Source of the DNA: Acestrorhynchus altus | Taxonomy: Eukaryota; Chordata; Actinopteri; Characiformes; Acestrorhynchidae | Length of the DNA: 64,000 nt | Reading direction: 5' to 3' | Assembly (NCBI GenBank): GCA_034509495.1 | Contig: CM067504.1 | Span: 40,953,871-41,017,870, forward strand | In this document: positions 36,931 to 47,483 of the stretch, one piece after another | Position numbering within the stretch: position 1 is the first letter of the stretch | How the letters are laid out: every line of letters starts with the position of its first letter | Translations under genes and position numbers: made by a program | The notes under the pieces: generated by a model | The model's input: the letters and a program-made list of their open reading frames with translations, nothing else | Database searches by the model: none | Told to the model about the DNA's origin: nothing

Positions 36931-39090
36931 TATTTAAACACTTCCACCTCCACATGATAAACTCTAACGGGAGGTGGGGTCAAGTATGTTTAAACAATAA
37001 AAAAGGAACTTGCAGAACTGACTAACCAGCACACCACACTTCACTTTTTGCCTCTGCAAAGAAAGACGAGCTGTTGTGGGAAACACAGTGGGAACGTTCT
37101 GCCGGGTTTAATTCAGGTGAGTCGTTTCAAAACGAGAAAAATACTGGAGGAGTGGACTAAGGGCTCACTTCTTCACCTGGAGCAAATACGGCCACTACGT
37201 GCAATGCTTTTGAGATCCAGGTGAGGATGTGCATATCACACTACGCTTCATCAATAAGAGCAGCTGTGAACGTTCAATCTGAAGCTCACTGTACGCTCAC
37301 ACACATCTCACTGTCTGTGGTATGAAACCACATTCTCGAGAAAAAGGTTTGTGATCGACTGGAGTTTAAATGGTTGAAAAATACACGTTCAGGTTCAATT
37401 TACGCAGAAATGTATTAATTCAGACGGGTCCACATACGTTCAAGCACCACTGTGGTCATCCAGCATTTCATTCCAAGGCTGGATGATGGTGACCATGTGT
37501 GGATTCACAACTGTACACTTTAAAGTAGCTGAATTCTGGATATGTCCGATATACAGTGAATAAGAACTGCAAAGTCACATTTATGTCGTGACAAGCAAGT
37601 GAAAGACTAACGCTGACCGCTCTTTCTCCGAGGGGGGAACTGTCCAAGATGACCCGAGATAAATGCTTTGGGTCTCGTCAATATTTATCGTCTTTTCAAT
37701 CAGTGAATCTGTGATGGCGTATGGTTTATTCATGGGCTCAAATAACCGAATGATGAAGATATACGTCACAGGAACTATTTTTGTGTAGATGATCCTAGAA
37801 GATGGTTTTAAACAATATTAACATCCCAGCTCAATCACATTAACGGTCGATACCAGCGTCCATTGGTTGTCCGATACATTGATGATCTCATAATGTATTA
37901 TATCAGGTCTATGTATCTGTCTATGAGCTTGTATGTGTATGTGGTAGGTCACATGACAGTGCCAATGTTATATAAGAGATGGTACCAGATGGTCAGTATC
38001 ATTTTCGTGCCACATGTCCACTCTGAAAACCAGACTGTAGTTCATCTGTTTCTCTGCAGACTTTATTCTCCTCCTTTCACCCTGATCTTCAATGATCAGG
38101 ACCCCACAGGACCACCACAGAGCAGATATGATGTGGGTGGTGGGTCATTCTCAGCACTGCAGTCACACTGACACGGTGGTGGTGTGTTGGTGTGTGTTGC
38201 TCTGGTACGAGTGGATCAGACCACCCCCTCCATCCACACGGGGCAAAGGGGCAAAGGGGCAAAGGGTGAGTGTGCTAGTGGAAGCTCCTCATTAAGCCCT
38301 GGAGTTCTCCAGCTTACATCTTGGAATTAGTCTTTCCACCTTAAATGGTGCAGAACTTGCAGGAGGCAGAGTAACTGCATCCCTGTTTTAAGGTGGAATT
38401 TGATGCTGTGAGATGAGTTTATGGAAAAGCAGGTGTTGTTTATTTCTTTTAAAGTATCTTTTAAACCGACAGTCAGATCCGGTGAACACGAGAATCACAG
38501 TCACGAAATGTCACCACGTGATTAAATCATGCAAGAAACGGCTCTAAAACAAACAAACAAACAACAACAAACACCAGATTCATGGGCTGATCCATGCGGC
38601 TTGTGTGTGGACACTTACTTGTCCTGGTTTTTCGGGTTAAGACTGCGTCAAAGTCAGTGGTGTCGATCTCCCAGGCTAACACAGGCTTGGTATTGCTGGA
38701 CAACATCTCTTCCATGTCACAGTCGTCAGCTAAAGGGGTGTTGGCTCCATCACCCTGGCACTGGGAGACTGTGGCGGCGTTCAACTGAGTTACTGGTGTC
38801 CGGTTATCGGAGCTGGTCTGAGGAGCATCCCTGGTTGCGATGACGGGACGGGCCTGGTTCAGCAGTGCGTAGTCGGAGCAGACCGTGTAGAACTTCTCCC
38901 GGGAGTGTGTGACGGGGCAGGTCCATGGAAGCTGCAGCTCAGCGCTGGAGGCCCGTCTGGCTCGCAGCGAGTCACGAGTGAAGGGACTCAAGAAGCTGCG
39001 CTCATCCTCTCTGGCCGGGGCCCGAGCTGGGGCTGCCGGATCACTGGCACCAGATACGTTACCGCCTTCACTTTCTGCAGTGTTAGGCAT
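32033..39090 (-). CDS. bivm: bivm, basic immunoglobulin-like variable motif-containing protein (9 coding exons, complete)
   Basis: Coding exons in order are 38619-39090, 36006-36135, 35813-35908, 34934-35038, 34756-34850, 33735-33867, 32939-33022, 32762-32858 and 32033-32338. They total 1518 nt, or 505 residues plus TGA, with every phase consistent; the mammalian protein is about the same length. Near-identical stretches to BIVM include LPWTCPVTHSREKFY, IKQRKVLDLRRWYCISRPQ, YKTSCGISSLVSCWNFLYS, KFGPFTGNATLMRWF, ESMAYIYHCQNHYFCP, HWILIGEPSRKHPAIHCKKW and DIVTDLNTQNPEYLDIRH. The molecular function of BIVM is not established; the Cys/His-rich centre is the conserved part. The donor after exon 8 is a weak GTTCGT. 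Mammalian BIVM adjoins ERCC5, but here the 3' neighbour is the methyltransferase. Confidence 0.96.
35425..35805 (-). mobile_element. Tc1/mariner-like element, family B, in bivm intron 3
   Basis: Minus-strand copy with YVNEVLQPEVLPFLNTHCGA and QQDVAGPHTAAVS. The aspartate pair of the catalytic motif is altered to DV and the arginine to G, so it cannot be active. It includes the upstream part (AAPRRNQPIAI) missing from the other family B copies. Confidence 0.75.
36190..36560 (-). mobile_element. Tc1-like relic, family D
   Basis: Minus-strand 'agaatgtgggtcatgcagca' (RMWVMQQDND) and a GGGS(I)MDW motif near 36440. Related copies lie at 40130 and 56820. Inside bivm intron 1. Confidence 0.6.
36881..36923. 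repeat. (CA)n microsatellite
   Basis: About 21 perfect CA units in bivm intron 1. Confidence 0.95.
38030..38225. mobile_element. foldback element FB, copy 2 (single arm), bivm intron 1
   Basis: One arm only, from cagactgtagttcatctgtt through 'acactgacacggtggtggtg', highly similar to the left arm of copy 1. The centre and second arm are missing. A short run of gggcaaa repeats follows at 38240-38270. Confidence 0.8.
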
Positions 39091-39164
39091 TGAACAGTCG
39101 AGAGGAGAATTGCCCCTTGCAGGTTACCGGCCTGGTGCTTTCACACTCTCGTGATGTCTCCGTC
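39091..39164 (-). other. bivm: probable bivm 5' UTR part of first coding exon
   Basis: On the minus strand a pyrimidine run ending in CTACAG sits at 39165-39170, 74 nt before the bivm ATG. This suggests that the first coding exon begins at 39164 and that a non-coding exon lies further upstream. The ATG is supported by the conserved MPNTAESE start of BIVM proteins. Confidence 0.5.
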
Positions 39165-39444
39165 CTGTAGAACGAAAAGTGGACACAGTACACCATTAGA
39201 ACACCCGATCCTTTCCCATACGCAACTCGAGATGATTCATTTCAGTATTTTGTTGCAAGGTTGTAAATGTACCGTCAAAGACAGCCCACCTCTCCCAGAA
39301 GTTACGGGAGTCCTCTGCGTAGCATATGCAGGACGCCTACAAACTAAACCCAATATCTGTGTTGAAGACAAGTCAGAAAGACGAGTATCACTCTTGATGG
39401 AGATACAGGACAAAAATGACTGTCCACTTCATCAGCTTCTCTTA

Positions 39445-39870
39445 GACTGTAGTCCACCTGTTTCTCTGCAATGGTCCAACAGGACCACCAAAGAGCAGCT
39501 ATTGAACAGCTATATGTGGGTGGTGGGTCACTGTCCCGTGTTGGCCATCCTCTAATCCTTCATCAGTGCTCACAGGACGCTGCCCACAGTGCCCGCAGTC
39601 CAGCAATATCACTGAGGGGTTGAAACACTCCAGCAGCACTGCTGTGTCTGATCCACTGGTACCAGCAACACACACTAACACACCACCACCGTGTCAGTGC
39701 GACTGCGGTGCTGAGAATGACCCACCACCCACATAATAGCTGCTCTGTGGTGGTCCTGTGGGGTCCTGATCATTGAAGATCAGGGTGAAAGGAGAAGAAT
39801 GAAGTCTGCAGAGATACAGATGGTAAGAGGAGCTGATAAACTGGACAGTGGATGTAGAAACAAAAACATG
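39445..39870. mobile_element. foldback element FB, copy 3 (deleted), upstream of bivm
   Basis: Left arm shortened by internal deletion (39445-39540), right arm at about 39650-39830, then the terminal motif 'gaggagctgataaactggac'. Between bivm and the nucleoside hydrolase. Confidence 0.75.
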
Positions 39871-40129
39871 GTCTTAAATGTTATGGTTAATTGGTGTAAC
39901 TATTTGATCTCGCTGGTCAACTGTGTTAAAACTCGGGGTAAACTCCCTGGAGAGTCCAGGAGCTGTGGGCATTGTCCATTTAATTGTTTGTTGTTTAATT
40001 TAATGTTGCCAAGACAGTAATTTACTCCCCTCAGTGGAGTATCTAAATCAAAGAAGGACAGCAGGAGGACTGGATCTTAACACGGTTTGGTGAGCTGACC
40101 ACACTCTATTACACCTGGCAATGAACTCA

Positions 40130-40600
40130 ATGTCAGCAGGGACGTTTGTGAACCTTCAGAATTTTCAGCAAAGAAGACAAATATTACACTGATCGTTTAT
40201 TTTTAAGGGAAATGATCCAATATTGCAGATCTGTGAGCATGCGATCCTCTGCTTTCAGCATCTGGTGACCGACTTGTGAGCTTAGGGTCATTGTCTTGCT
40301 GCGTGACCCACATTCTCTTGACCCACAGCTCACTGACAGTTTCCTTTTGAATTTGCTGATATAATTCAGAATTATAATAATTATAATTCCGAATGGTTCT
40401 GTAACCTTCTCCAGCCTGAAGAGCATCAACATCTCTTCTTCTGAGCTCCGCAGAAACCTCAGTTGATCGTGCTGTGATACACTTCCACAAACGTGGTCAT
40501 GAAGATCAGACTTTGATAGATCCCTGATCTTCTCCCATTGATTAATAAACACCCGAATCCAATTTCAGCTTCAAATGATCTGCTGATCCTAAAGGTTCAT
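40130..40600 (-). mobile_element. Tc1-like relic, family D
   Basis: Minus strand encodes RMWVTQQDNDPKLTSRSPDAE, the catalytic-Asp region of Tc1 transposases. It is followed by frame breaks. N- and C-terminal parts are lost. Confidence 0.7.
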
Positions 40601-41167
40601 ACATTTGCCCTCACAGATCTGGAAGATTTAAGCAGAAATATAGTGATCTATCCAGTCATCAGGCAAGACCATGAGGTCAACATCCCTAGCAACCCACAAC
40701 GGAATTTGACAGTTACTGTAAACATACTGCACGTAACCACGTGGGTCACATGACCGCTTGTTACCCTGGAAGCCTGGGTAGCTCGGACCACACCGATTAC
40801 AAAGGGTTTTCGACAAAGCAGGAGCTTAACTGAATACTGAGATCAACCGATTAAGCTTCAGCTTGATTGGAATCAAAACGTCCAGCCACTCTTGTCCTTT
40901 ACGGATAAGATCGGACACCCCTGCCTTAGGACAACTCCCTGTCATTGCTGCTCTCTAGTCTGGACGTTTTCTGTTGCTTTCTGCCCCCTGGCTGAGTGCG
41001 TCCCATCAGATGTCTACCATCTAAAATGGACTTTGTTTACACCCGAACCATTATGCTATAAAATCTTTACACAGCAGGACCTCAGACTTTTAATTACACT
41101 GAAGGTCCCAAATTGTCCATTTAAGACCTGATCTACAAATTCACACCCACTCAGGGCATTCAGCTAC

Positions 41168-41434
41168 AGCATCACCACCATCATCTTCATTATCACCAAC
41201 ACCATCATCATCATCATCACCATCATCATTAATCATTATTACCACCACAATCATCATCATGACCATCATCATGATCATCACCACCATCATCATGATCATC
41301 ACCACCATCACCACCTTCATCACCATGACCACCACCATCAGTACCTTCATCATCATCTTCATTATCACCACGACCACCATCATCAGTACCATCCTCATCA
41401 TCAGTACCATCATCATCATCTTCATCATCACAAA
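41168..41434. repeat. CAT/CAC-rich trinucleotide tract
   Basis: About 265 bp of imperfect atc/cac/cat triplets with blocks such as 'ccaccatcatcatgatcatc' repeated. It creates open frames on both strands rich in Met/Val or Asp, which are by-products of composition. Confidence 0.9.
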
Positions 41435-41744
41435 GCATTTAGGTCAAATCTCCTCTCCAGCATCACTGGCAGCTTCTCCACCCACATCAACATTCAGATC
41501 CAGTGAGAGGCTTTGTGTGAAACTAGCAAAGCTTAGAGGCTGTTATCCATCAACGCCGCCGCGTTGAGAACAGTAATCTCAGAGGTGGAGACCTGGCGCG
41601 TCTGATTTCGATTAAGAAGACAAAGGAGTGAAGAAGTGAAGAGCAGGAACCTTAATCTCCTACCTGAAGCAGAGCTTCCTGAAGATCCGCACAAACATCA
41701 ACATTAACAGATGAACAGATCTTCTGTAACAGCTGATCCAGAGC

Positions 41745-41777
41745 TTCAGAGGGATGTACCATCCTGAACCGGGGGGA

Positions 41778-41826
<49 letters not shown>

Positions 41827-41855
41827 AGAGGACTGTACCATCCTGAACGGGGGGT

Positions 41856-41892
<37 letters not shown>

Positions 41893-42000
41893 AGAGGACT
41901 GTACCATCCTGAACCGGGAGGAGACACAGACACACACCCCCCCCCCCCACACACACACACACACACACACATACACACACACACTCAGCCGTTACCCTGA
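41745..42000. repeat. minisatellite with embedded (CA)n, three units
   Basis: Three copies of a unit reading 'agaggactgtaccatcctga' plus a G run, each followed by a CA tract of different length (41781-41824, 41861-41890, 41950-41982). Confidence 0.88.
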
Positions 42001-42963
42001 AGGGGGGGGGTCTGTTACTGTGTTACTGTGGGGGATAAGAGCCCCCTTCCCTGACATAGCCGAGTGAAGGGGATCATTGCTGCGTTACAGTTACGCAGAC
42101 AGTCAGCCGCTCCTCTGGCTGCGCTCCAAACCTATGCTGCCTAACTAGGACACCTGGAACAGAGCCCCTTAATGACTCTCCAACTTTACAGACTTTCTCT
42201 CTGCTTCTGTTCAACATCTTCATATTTATATATGCATTTATTTATATCTGTGATTTTAATTAGAAGAATAAAACATTAAAATTTATGTATTTACATTTAA
42301 ATGCTATTTGTTAAAGATCACAATCAATTTTATTTATTGAGCCATAAATTAAAAAAAAAAATTATATTACTATACTATAGACTTTAGACTTTAGACTTTT
42401 GAGCTGGTTAATATACAAACCAGTCAGGGATCAGTTTTCCTTCTGGACACTGCAGAGGAGGACAGAGCAGGTCTCTGGACACTGCAGTGGAGGACAGAGC
42501 AGGTCTCTGATCTCCTGCACTTGAAGGTCAAGACTGACTGTGCAGATCTTCAGCACTCAGACTTCCACAGCAGCTGCTTCTGTCCACCTTCAAGCTGAGT
42601 GAGTAGAAGCTGCTGAGGAGCTGATCTTTCTGAAACAGCAGGAGAACCTCTAGAAGTTGTAAACTGACTGAGGGTGTTTTTCAGACTGCAGTGAAGGGCC
42701 TGACAGTCCAGAGACCCTGTTGTGAAGTTGTGTAGAATAATAACATCAGATAAAAATAATTCAGATCTGTTCTGGAAGCATGGGGGGCAGGTGTCTCCAC
42801 AAAATAGGGTTGGTTTTAATGTTCTGGGTGATTGGTGTGTAGATCTTTCTTATGGGGAACTAACCGAAGCAGCAAATGTCAGGGTGACTTCCTTTGTGCT
42901 CTATATAAATAAGAGTTTCATTGTTGTTGAAGGTCACCCTTCAACGGTTTCCAGGCAACCAGA

Positions 42964-43194
42964 ATGGCTCAGAAGTTGATGATCATTGACACTGACTGTG
43001 GCATTGACGATGCCCAGGCTATAATGATGGCTCTGGCTGCACCCGATGTGAAGATCCTGGGCATCACCTGCTGCTTTGGCAACACTGATGTGGATAACGT
43101 GTGTCAGAATGTTGTCCGTGTGCTGTCAGTCTGTCAGCGGACGCAGGTGGGTCCAGTGCGTATGGCCACTCGGACATCTGTGAACATGTCTGTG

Positions 43195-43279
<85 letters not shown>

Positions 43280-45986
43280 ACCCATCTGCAGGCCCAAACT
43301 TCATTTCACCATTCATAAATGACATCTAGTAGGTTAGGTGTGTGTGTGGTCTTTGTAAATCAAATCAGATTTATTTATGTTGTGCTTTGCTTAGAAAATA
43401 AGGTGATGAACACAAACAAAGCCGAGGTAAGTTCATTTGTAAGCACTTTTGATGCACAGGGGCAAATTAAAAGTCCTTTACATAAACAGAGATACGATCA
43501 AAAGATATTAAATCAATAAAAGCAAAAACCATTAAGAAATTAAATGTAATAAAAGGAATAATTTAAAAAGCAATTATTTAAAAAAAGCTAATTAAACCTA
43601 CAATATATTTAAAAGAAATAAAAATGAACATGAGAATGAGAGAAGTCCCGTCACAGGATGGAGATGAGAGTGTTTAAACTGAGCTGAATGTTTTCGGTCT
43701 GGACTTAACAGTGTCCATCTTGGTCTATCTGCTCCAGAGAGTCCAATTCTATTGGCAGTACTCCTCTACAGGCTGTTTCAGCAGATGCTGGAGTAGCTGA
43801 ATGTGTTCATTAGAAGGGGTGTCCACAAGTGTTTGGACATGTAGTGTAGTGGGAGCTTAAACTGGTCAGTGAGTGGGAGGTTTCTCTAGTTAAATGCATA
43901 CCAGGTGCATGATCAGATGTTGGACCACCGTGCACAGAAAGTAAACTTCTTGATGATCTTCTGGACATTAGATTCCAGTGTTCCGAGGGATGGCCGGCCC
44001 TTTGGTTGGAGCCGTGAAACCGTTTGATCACTTCGGGACGGACGGGTTGGGAGATGTGCTGGAGGACAGAGACTCAGATGTTTGGAAGAAGCAAATCCAG
44101 AAAGAACATGCTGTTGACGCTTTAATCAGGCTGGTGAATGAACACCAAAACCAGGTGAGGAAATACCTGCACTGCATTGCATTCTGAGGATTTCTGTCCT
44201 GGTGTCTTGACTCTTCTGCCCTCTTGTGTCTGAAAGAATGCATTACCTGTATTCTGTAAAAAGGTCTCCTTGGTGGCTCTGGGACCACTGACTAATTTAG
44301 CTCTGGCTGTCAGGCTGGATCCCAGCATCCCTCAGAAGCTCAAGGATTTGTACATCATGGGTGGCAATATGGAAGGTAGGAAACGTACAGTCTCTAAGCT
44401 GCTTTAATGATCAGGTCTCCACCTAACCTCTGTTTGTCTTTGCAGGCAAGGGAAATGTGACGCCATGCGCAGAGTTTAATTTCATCATGGATCCAGAGTC
44501 TGCTTACATAGTCTTAGAGGACTACCAGTGTCCCACACACATAGCCACCTGGGAGTTCACCTGTAAAAACAAGCTCTCTTGGGTAAGAAGTAGACCAGTG
44601 CCAAAGCCCGTTCAGTTTTCCTGAACATCTACAAAAACTGGGAACTATACTGAGATGGAGGTAATAATGTAAGCAAGATGTCTCCTAGAACCGTCTATCG
44701 TCTCTGATATCGATTGGAAGACGTTCCCACTCCTCCATGCGGAATTTTTTCAGCGTCAGTCTTTGTCCATTCTCCTCAAGCCCCCTCTGATACCATAAAT
44801 ATCTCATAGAGGTTTCTATGATGGAGAGATCTCCACACCCTGCTGCAGCAAAGCAGTCCCAAACCATGATACTTGTGAAGGATGGTGGTGGACGTTAATG
44901 TCAAACATGACAGTAAGGGTTTCCTCCTTAAACACCTCCCATGAAAATTGAACTTGGTTTGGTGTCTTTCTGATGGTAGAGGCTACACCTTCAGCTGTGG
45001 TCAGAGCTACCTGTAGGTCTGAGATGAACTCATCTTGTGGTTCTGCTCTTGGTTCGTCAGATCTGGTCATGTGGGCGGGTGTTTTAAATGTTCTCCACTT
45101 GTAAATGTTCCGCACAGTGGAACGGCTGATTTCGAATTGTTCTGCTACAACCTTTGGAGCTCTTTGGATCCCACTCACTTCAACAATCGAAACCAAACTA
45201 ATGTCTGAGGTTTAAATGGTCCAGTCATTTGCAGCTGATGTGCTGCACTTGATTCTAATTTTAGAATTAGCAGCTCCAGCTCTCACCATGTGTGTGCATT
45301 TGCACACCTGTGTCAGCAATGGGTGCAACTGAATGCCTTCATTAGAAGGGGTGTCCACAAACATTTGGTGTATAAACATACGGTGATTGTTTGTTATGAT
45401 GCAATAAAATTAATAAAATGGAGATATTTCAGTAAGTTTCAGGTCAATATATCGGTTATATCATATCTATGATGATGTAATGTTCATATTACTTTGCATC
45501 CCAATTAAAAAAGGAGATTATAATAATTTGTTAGATGTAGACACTAATATTTCATAGTAAATATATCTATATAAATATAATAATGCATGTTTCTTGACCA
45601 TTGTCCATTTACCTGTTTGACATCATTAGGAATTCTTCGATAGGCTGGTCAACCAGGACACAGCAGCTGCTCAGTTTATGAAGACGGTCACCTCCAAGTG
45701 CTGGGCGTTCTCCAGGAATCCTGGAGTTGGGATGAAGGATGCATTTTTCGGTCCAGGGTTTGTGCCCTACGACGCCTACGCGATGGCAGCATGTGTGGAC
45801 AGCAGTGTGATTACAGAGAAGAAGGAGTTTGCAGTTCGCGTGGAACTCCACGGAGAACTGGGCAGAGGATTCATGGCACTGGATCCCACCAACAAGCTAA
45901 AGAAGAGCCACCGTGTGTTCGTCATGTCGAGCTGCGACCTCAGCAGGTTCAGCTCCATGCTGATGGCCTCCTTACAGCAGCCGTGA
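42964..45986 (+). CDS. inosine-uridine preferring nucleoside hydrolase (5 exons, complete)
   Basis: Member of the Ca-dependent nucleoside hydrolase family, which splits the N-glycosidic bond of nucleosides to base plus ribose. Exons 42964-43146, 43972-44154, 44264-44375, 44446-44582 and 45630-45986 sum to 972 nt, giving 323 residues plus TGA, the normal family length. The Asp cluster IDTDCGIDDAQA (D9, D11, D15, D16) is at the N-terminus, as in all members, followed by LGITCCFGNTD, VALGPLTNLALA, YIMGGN, and GNVTPCAEFNFIMDPE with the ribose/Ca ligands N163, E169 and N171. Near the C-terminus VPYDAYAMA supplies the Asp Ca ligand (D253). The residue before it is Tyr where classical IU-hydrolases have the catalytic His. 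Mammals are generally described as lacking this activity. Intron 1 carries a long TG repeat and intron 4 a Tc1 relic. Confidence 0.95.
43201..43276. repeat. (TG)38 microsatellite in nucleoside hydrolase intron 1
   Basis: Perfect TG repeat beginning 55 bases after the exon 1 donor, on the sense strand of the gene. Confidence 0.95.
44665..45385 (-). mobile_element. Tc1-like element, family A, in nucleoside hydrolase intron 4
   Basis: Minus strand carries the transposase head (VSGIQRAPKVVAEQFEISR, a helix-turn-helix region), the middle DEFISDLQVALTTAEGVAS and the tail MVWDCFAAAGCGDLSIIE, in shifted frames with a central deletion. It fills much of the 1.05-kb intron. Confidence 0.78.
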
Positions 45987-47483
45987 GAATCGACGGCTGG
46001 ATTTGTCCTCCGAACGGAAGCCGCTCATCGGATTTCAGCTTCTGGCATGTCTCTGCCAATACGAGGTCATTCTGACCTTGGACTAGATGTGATGATGGAA
46101 TCTGGACTTTATTCAGAAGTAAATGTTAAAATGTTGTGTCAGCACTGGCTGGGAGGTGATTTCAGTGCCTAAATCATGCAAGAATATATATTTGGGTTAA
46201 CATTTCTTTGATTACTGTATTGATCTTCATCTGCTTTGTCCTGGTCATGTTGGGTCTCGGCCCAGAATAGCTGGGCCTGAAGCAAAAATACACCCTGGAC
46301 AGGGAGCCAGTCAGTCATTGAGCACAGCCAGTTCAATTCAATATGCATATTACACTATTATTATTATTATTATTATTATTGTTATTGTTATTATTATTAT
46401 TATATCTGTACCAACATTTAGACCGACAGATTGTGGTTTTCTCCTGAAGTACTTTATGTAATTATAGTATCTTATGCAATTATTTGCTAAATTATTATCT
46501 AAAACCACACATCTTCATATTCCGAAAAGCACAAAATCCACATGACAGGATACTTCAGATATTGATCTCAACGATACACAGAAATAAACAGAACCAACAC
46601 AGTATTTATTGCAGCCTGATATGTTTTAATTCAACCGATGTGACCGACGTCACACTCAAGGTGACAAATGAACGATGTACAGAACAAACTCCGAAACTTC
46701 AAGTACTTTCAACTCCCTTAGACCTTAAATTAAAATCCAATTTTAGCAAATAAAGCTTCTTTTCACTTGAATCATAACCCAATAAAAAAAGAATAAGTTA
46801 AACCTCATATCCTGAATGCTCTTACATTTGGCATTAACCATAAAAACAGTGGGCAAAGACCTTCGAGGTCCAGATAACACACTAACAGACTTACTGAATC
46901 ATCTATGATCGTACCCACAGCTGTCAGAGCTCAGCACGTTTGGCCAAACGGGTTCTAAAATGAATGCAGCTATTAAATCAGGGCCCGGGTCTCTTTAAGA
47001 GCGGGATCGAATACAAAGTGCTTCATTTACAGTTGGGTAATACTGCACTTTAAACCATACAGTAATACTGGACAGATACTTTAGTTCCCGAAAAACGCAG
47101 TATTACTCCAAAAGGGGAATTTTCCAAAAAAAACAACACCCCTACAAGGGCAATATCATTCCAATAGTCAAGTGTCATTCTTTTAATAACTGATTGAGTT
47201 TCTGCAGTTAAAAGTGTCTTAAATAAGGCTTACGTGTCACACCCCTCCTAAGATAAAACAAATTCGTTATCCGTAAACTGAATTTGGAGTGGGACTAAAT
47301 GAAAACCTGGACAAACCAGTTCACAATTTAATCGGAACTTCTCCAAAGGATTTTTATAGAAACTTATCTCAGTGTATCGAGTACTCTTTAACGAGGAAAA
47401 GAAACATATTTCTAAGAACAAAAACAATGGCGCTTATCATTTCGTTGCTGTGGGGGCCGTTATTTTGGGACAACGAGTCTCCT
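45987..47483. other. convergent spacer between nucleoside hydrolase and tmem131
   Basis: Holds both 3' UTRs. Candidate polyadenylation hexamers face each other: AATAAA at 46583-46588 on the plus strand (another at 46749) and AATAAA on the minus strand at 46605-46610. An (ATT)n tract lies at 46355-46403. No gene seen. Confidence 0.45.
46355..46403. repeat. (ATT)n microsatellite
   Basis: About 16 ATT units with two GTT interruptions. Confidence 0.93.

Larger units (their letters stand above)
39165..42963. other. divergent spacer between bivm and nucleoside hydrolase
   Basis: Must hold both promoters. Contents are FB copy 3, a Tc1 family D relic, a trinucleotide-rich tract at 41168-41434, a CA-interrupted minisatellite at 41745-42000 and a 32-bp tandem duplication at 42442-42505 (ctggacactgcagaggagga). 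No additional gene is supported. Confidence 0.6.

Noticed and set aside
38529..38843. Plus-strand frames over 38529-39154
   Set aside because: They are antisense to the conserved first coding exon of bivm.
41141..41567. Met/Val-rich and Asp-rich proteins
   Set aside because: Both strands and several frames are open only because of the triplet repeat.
41652..41984. Cys/Val-rich (VCVCV) open frames, also at 10032, 10150 and 43064
   Set aside because: These are translations of CA/TG microsatellites.
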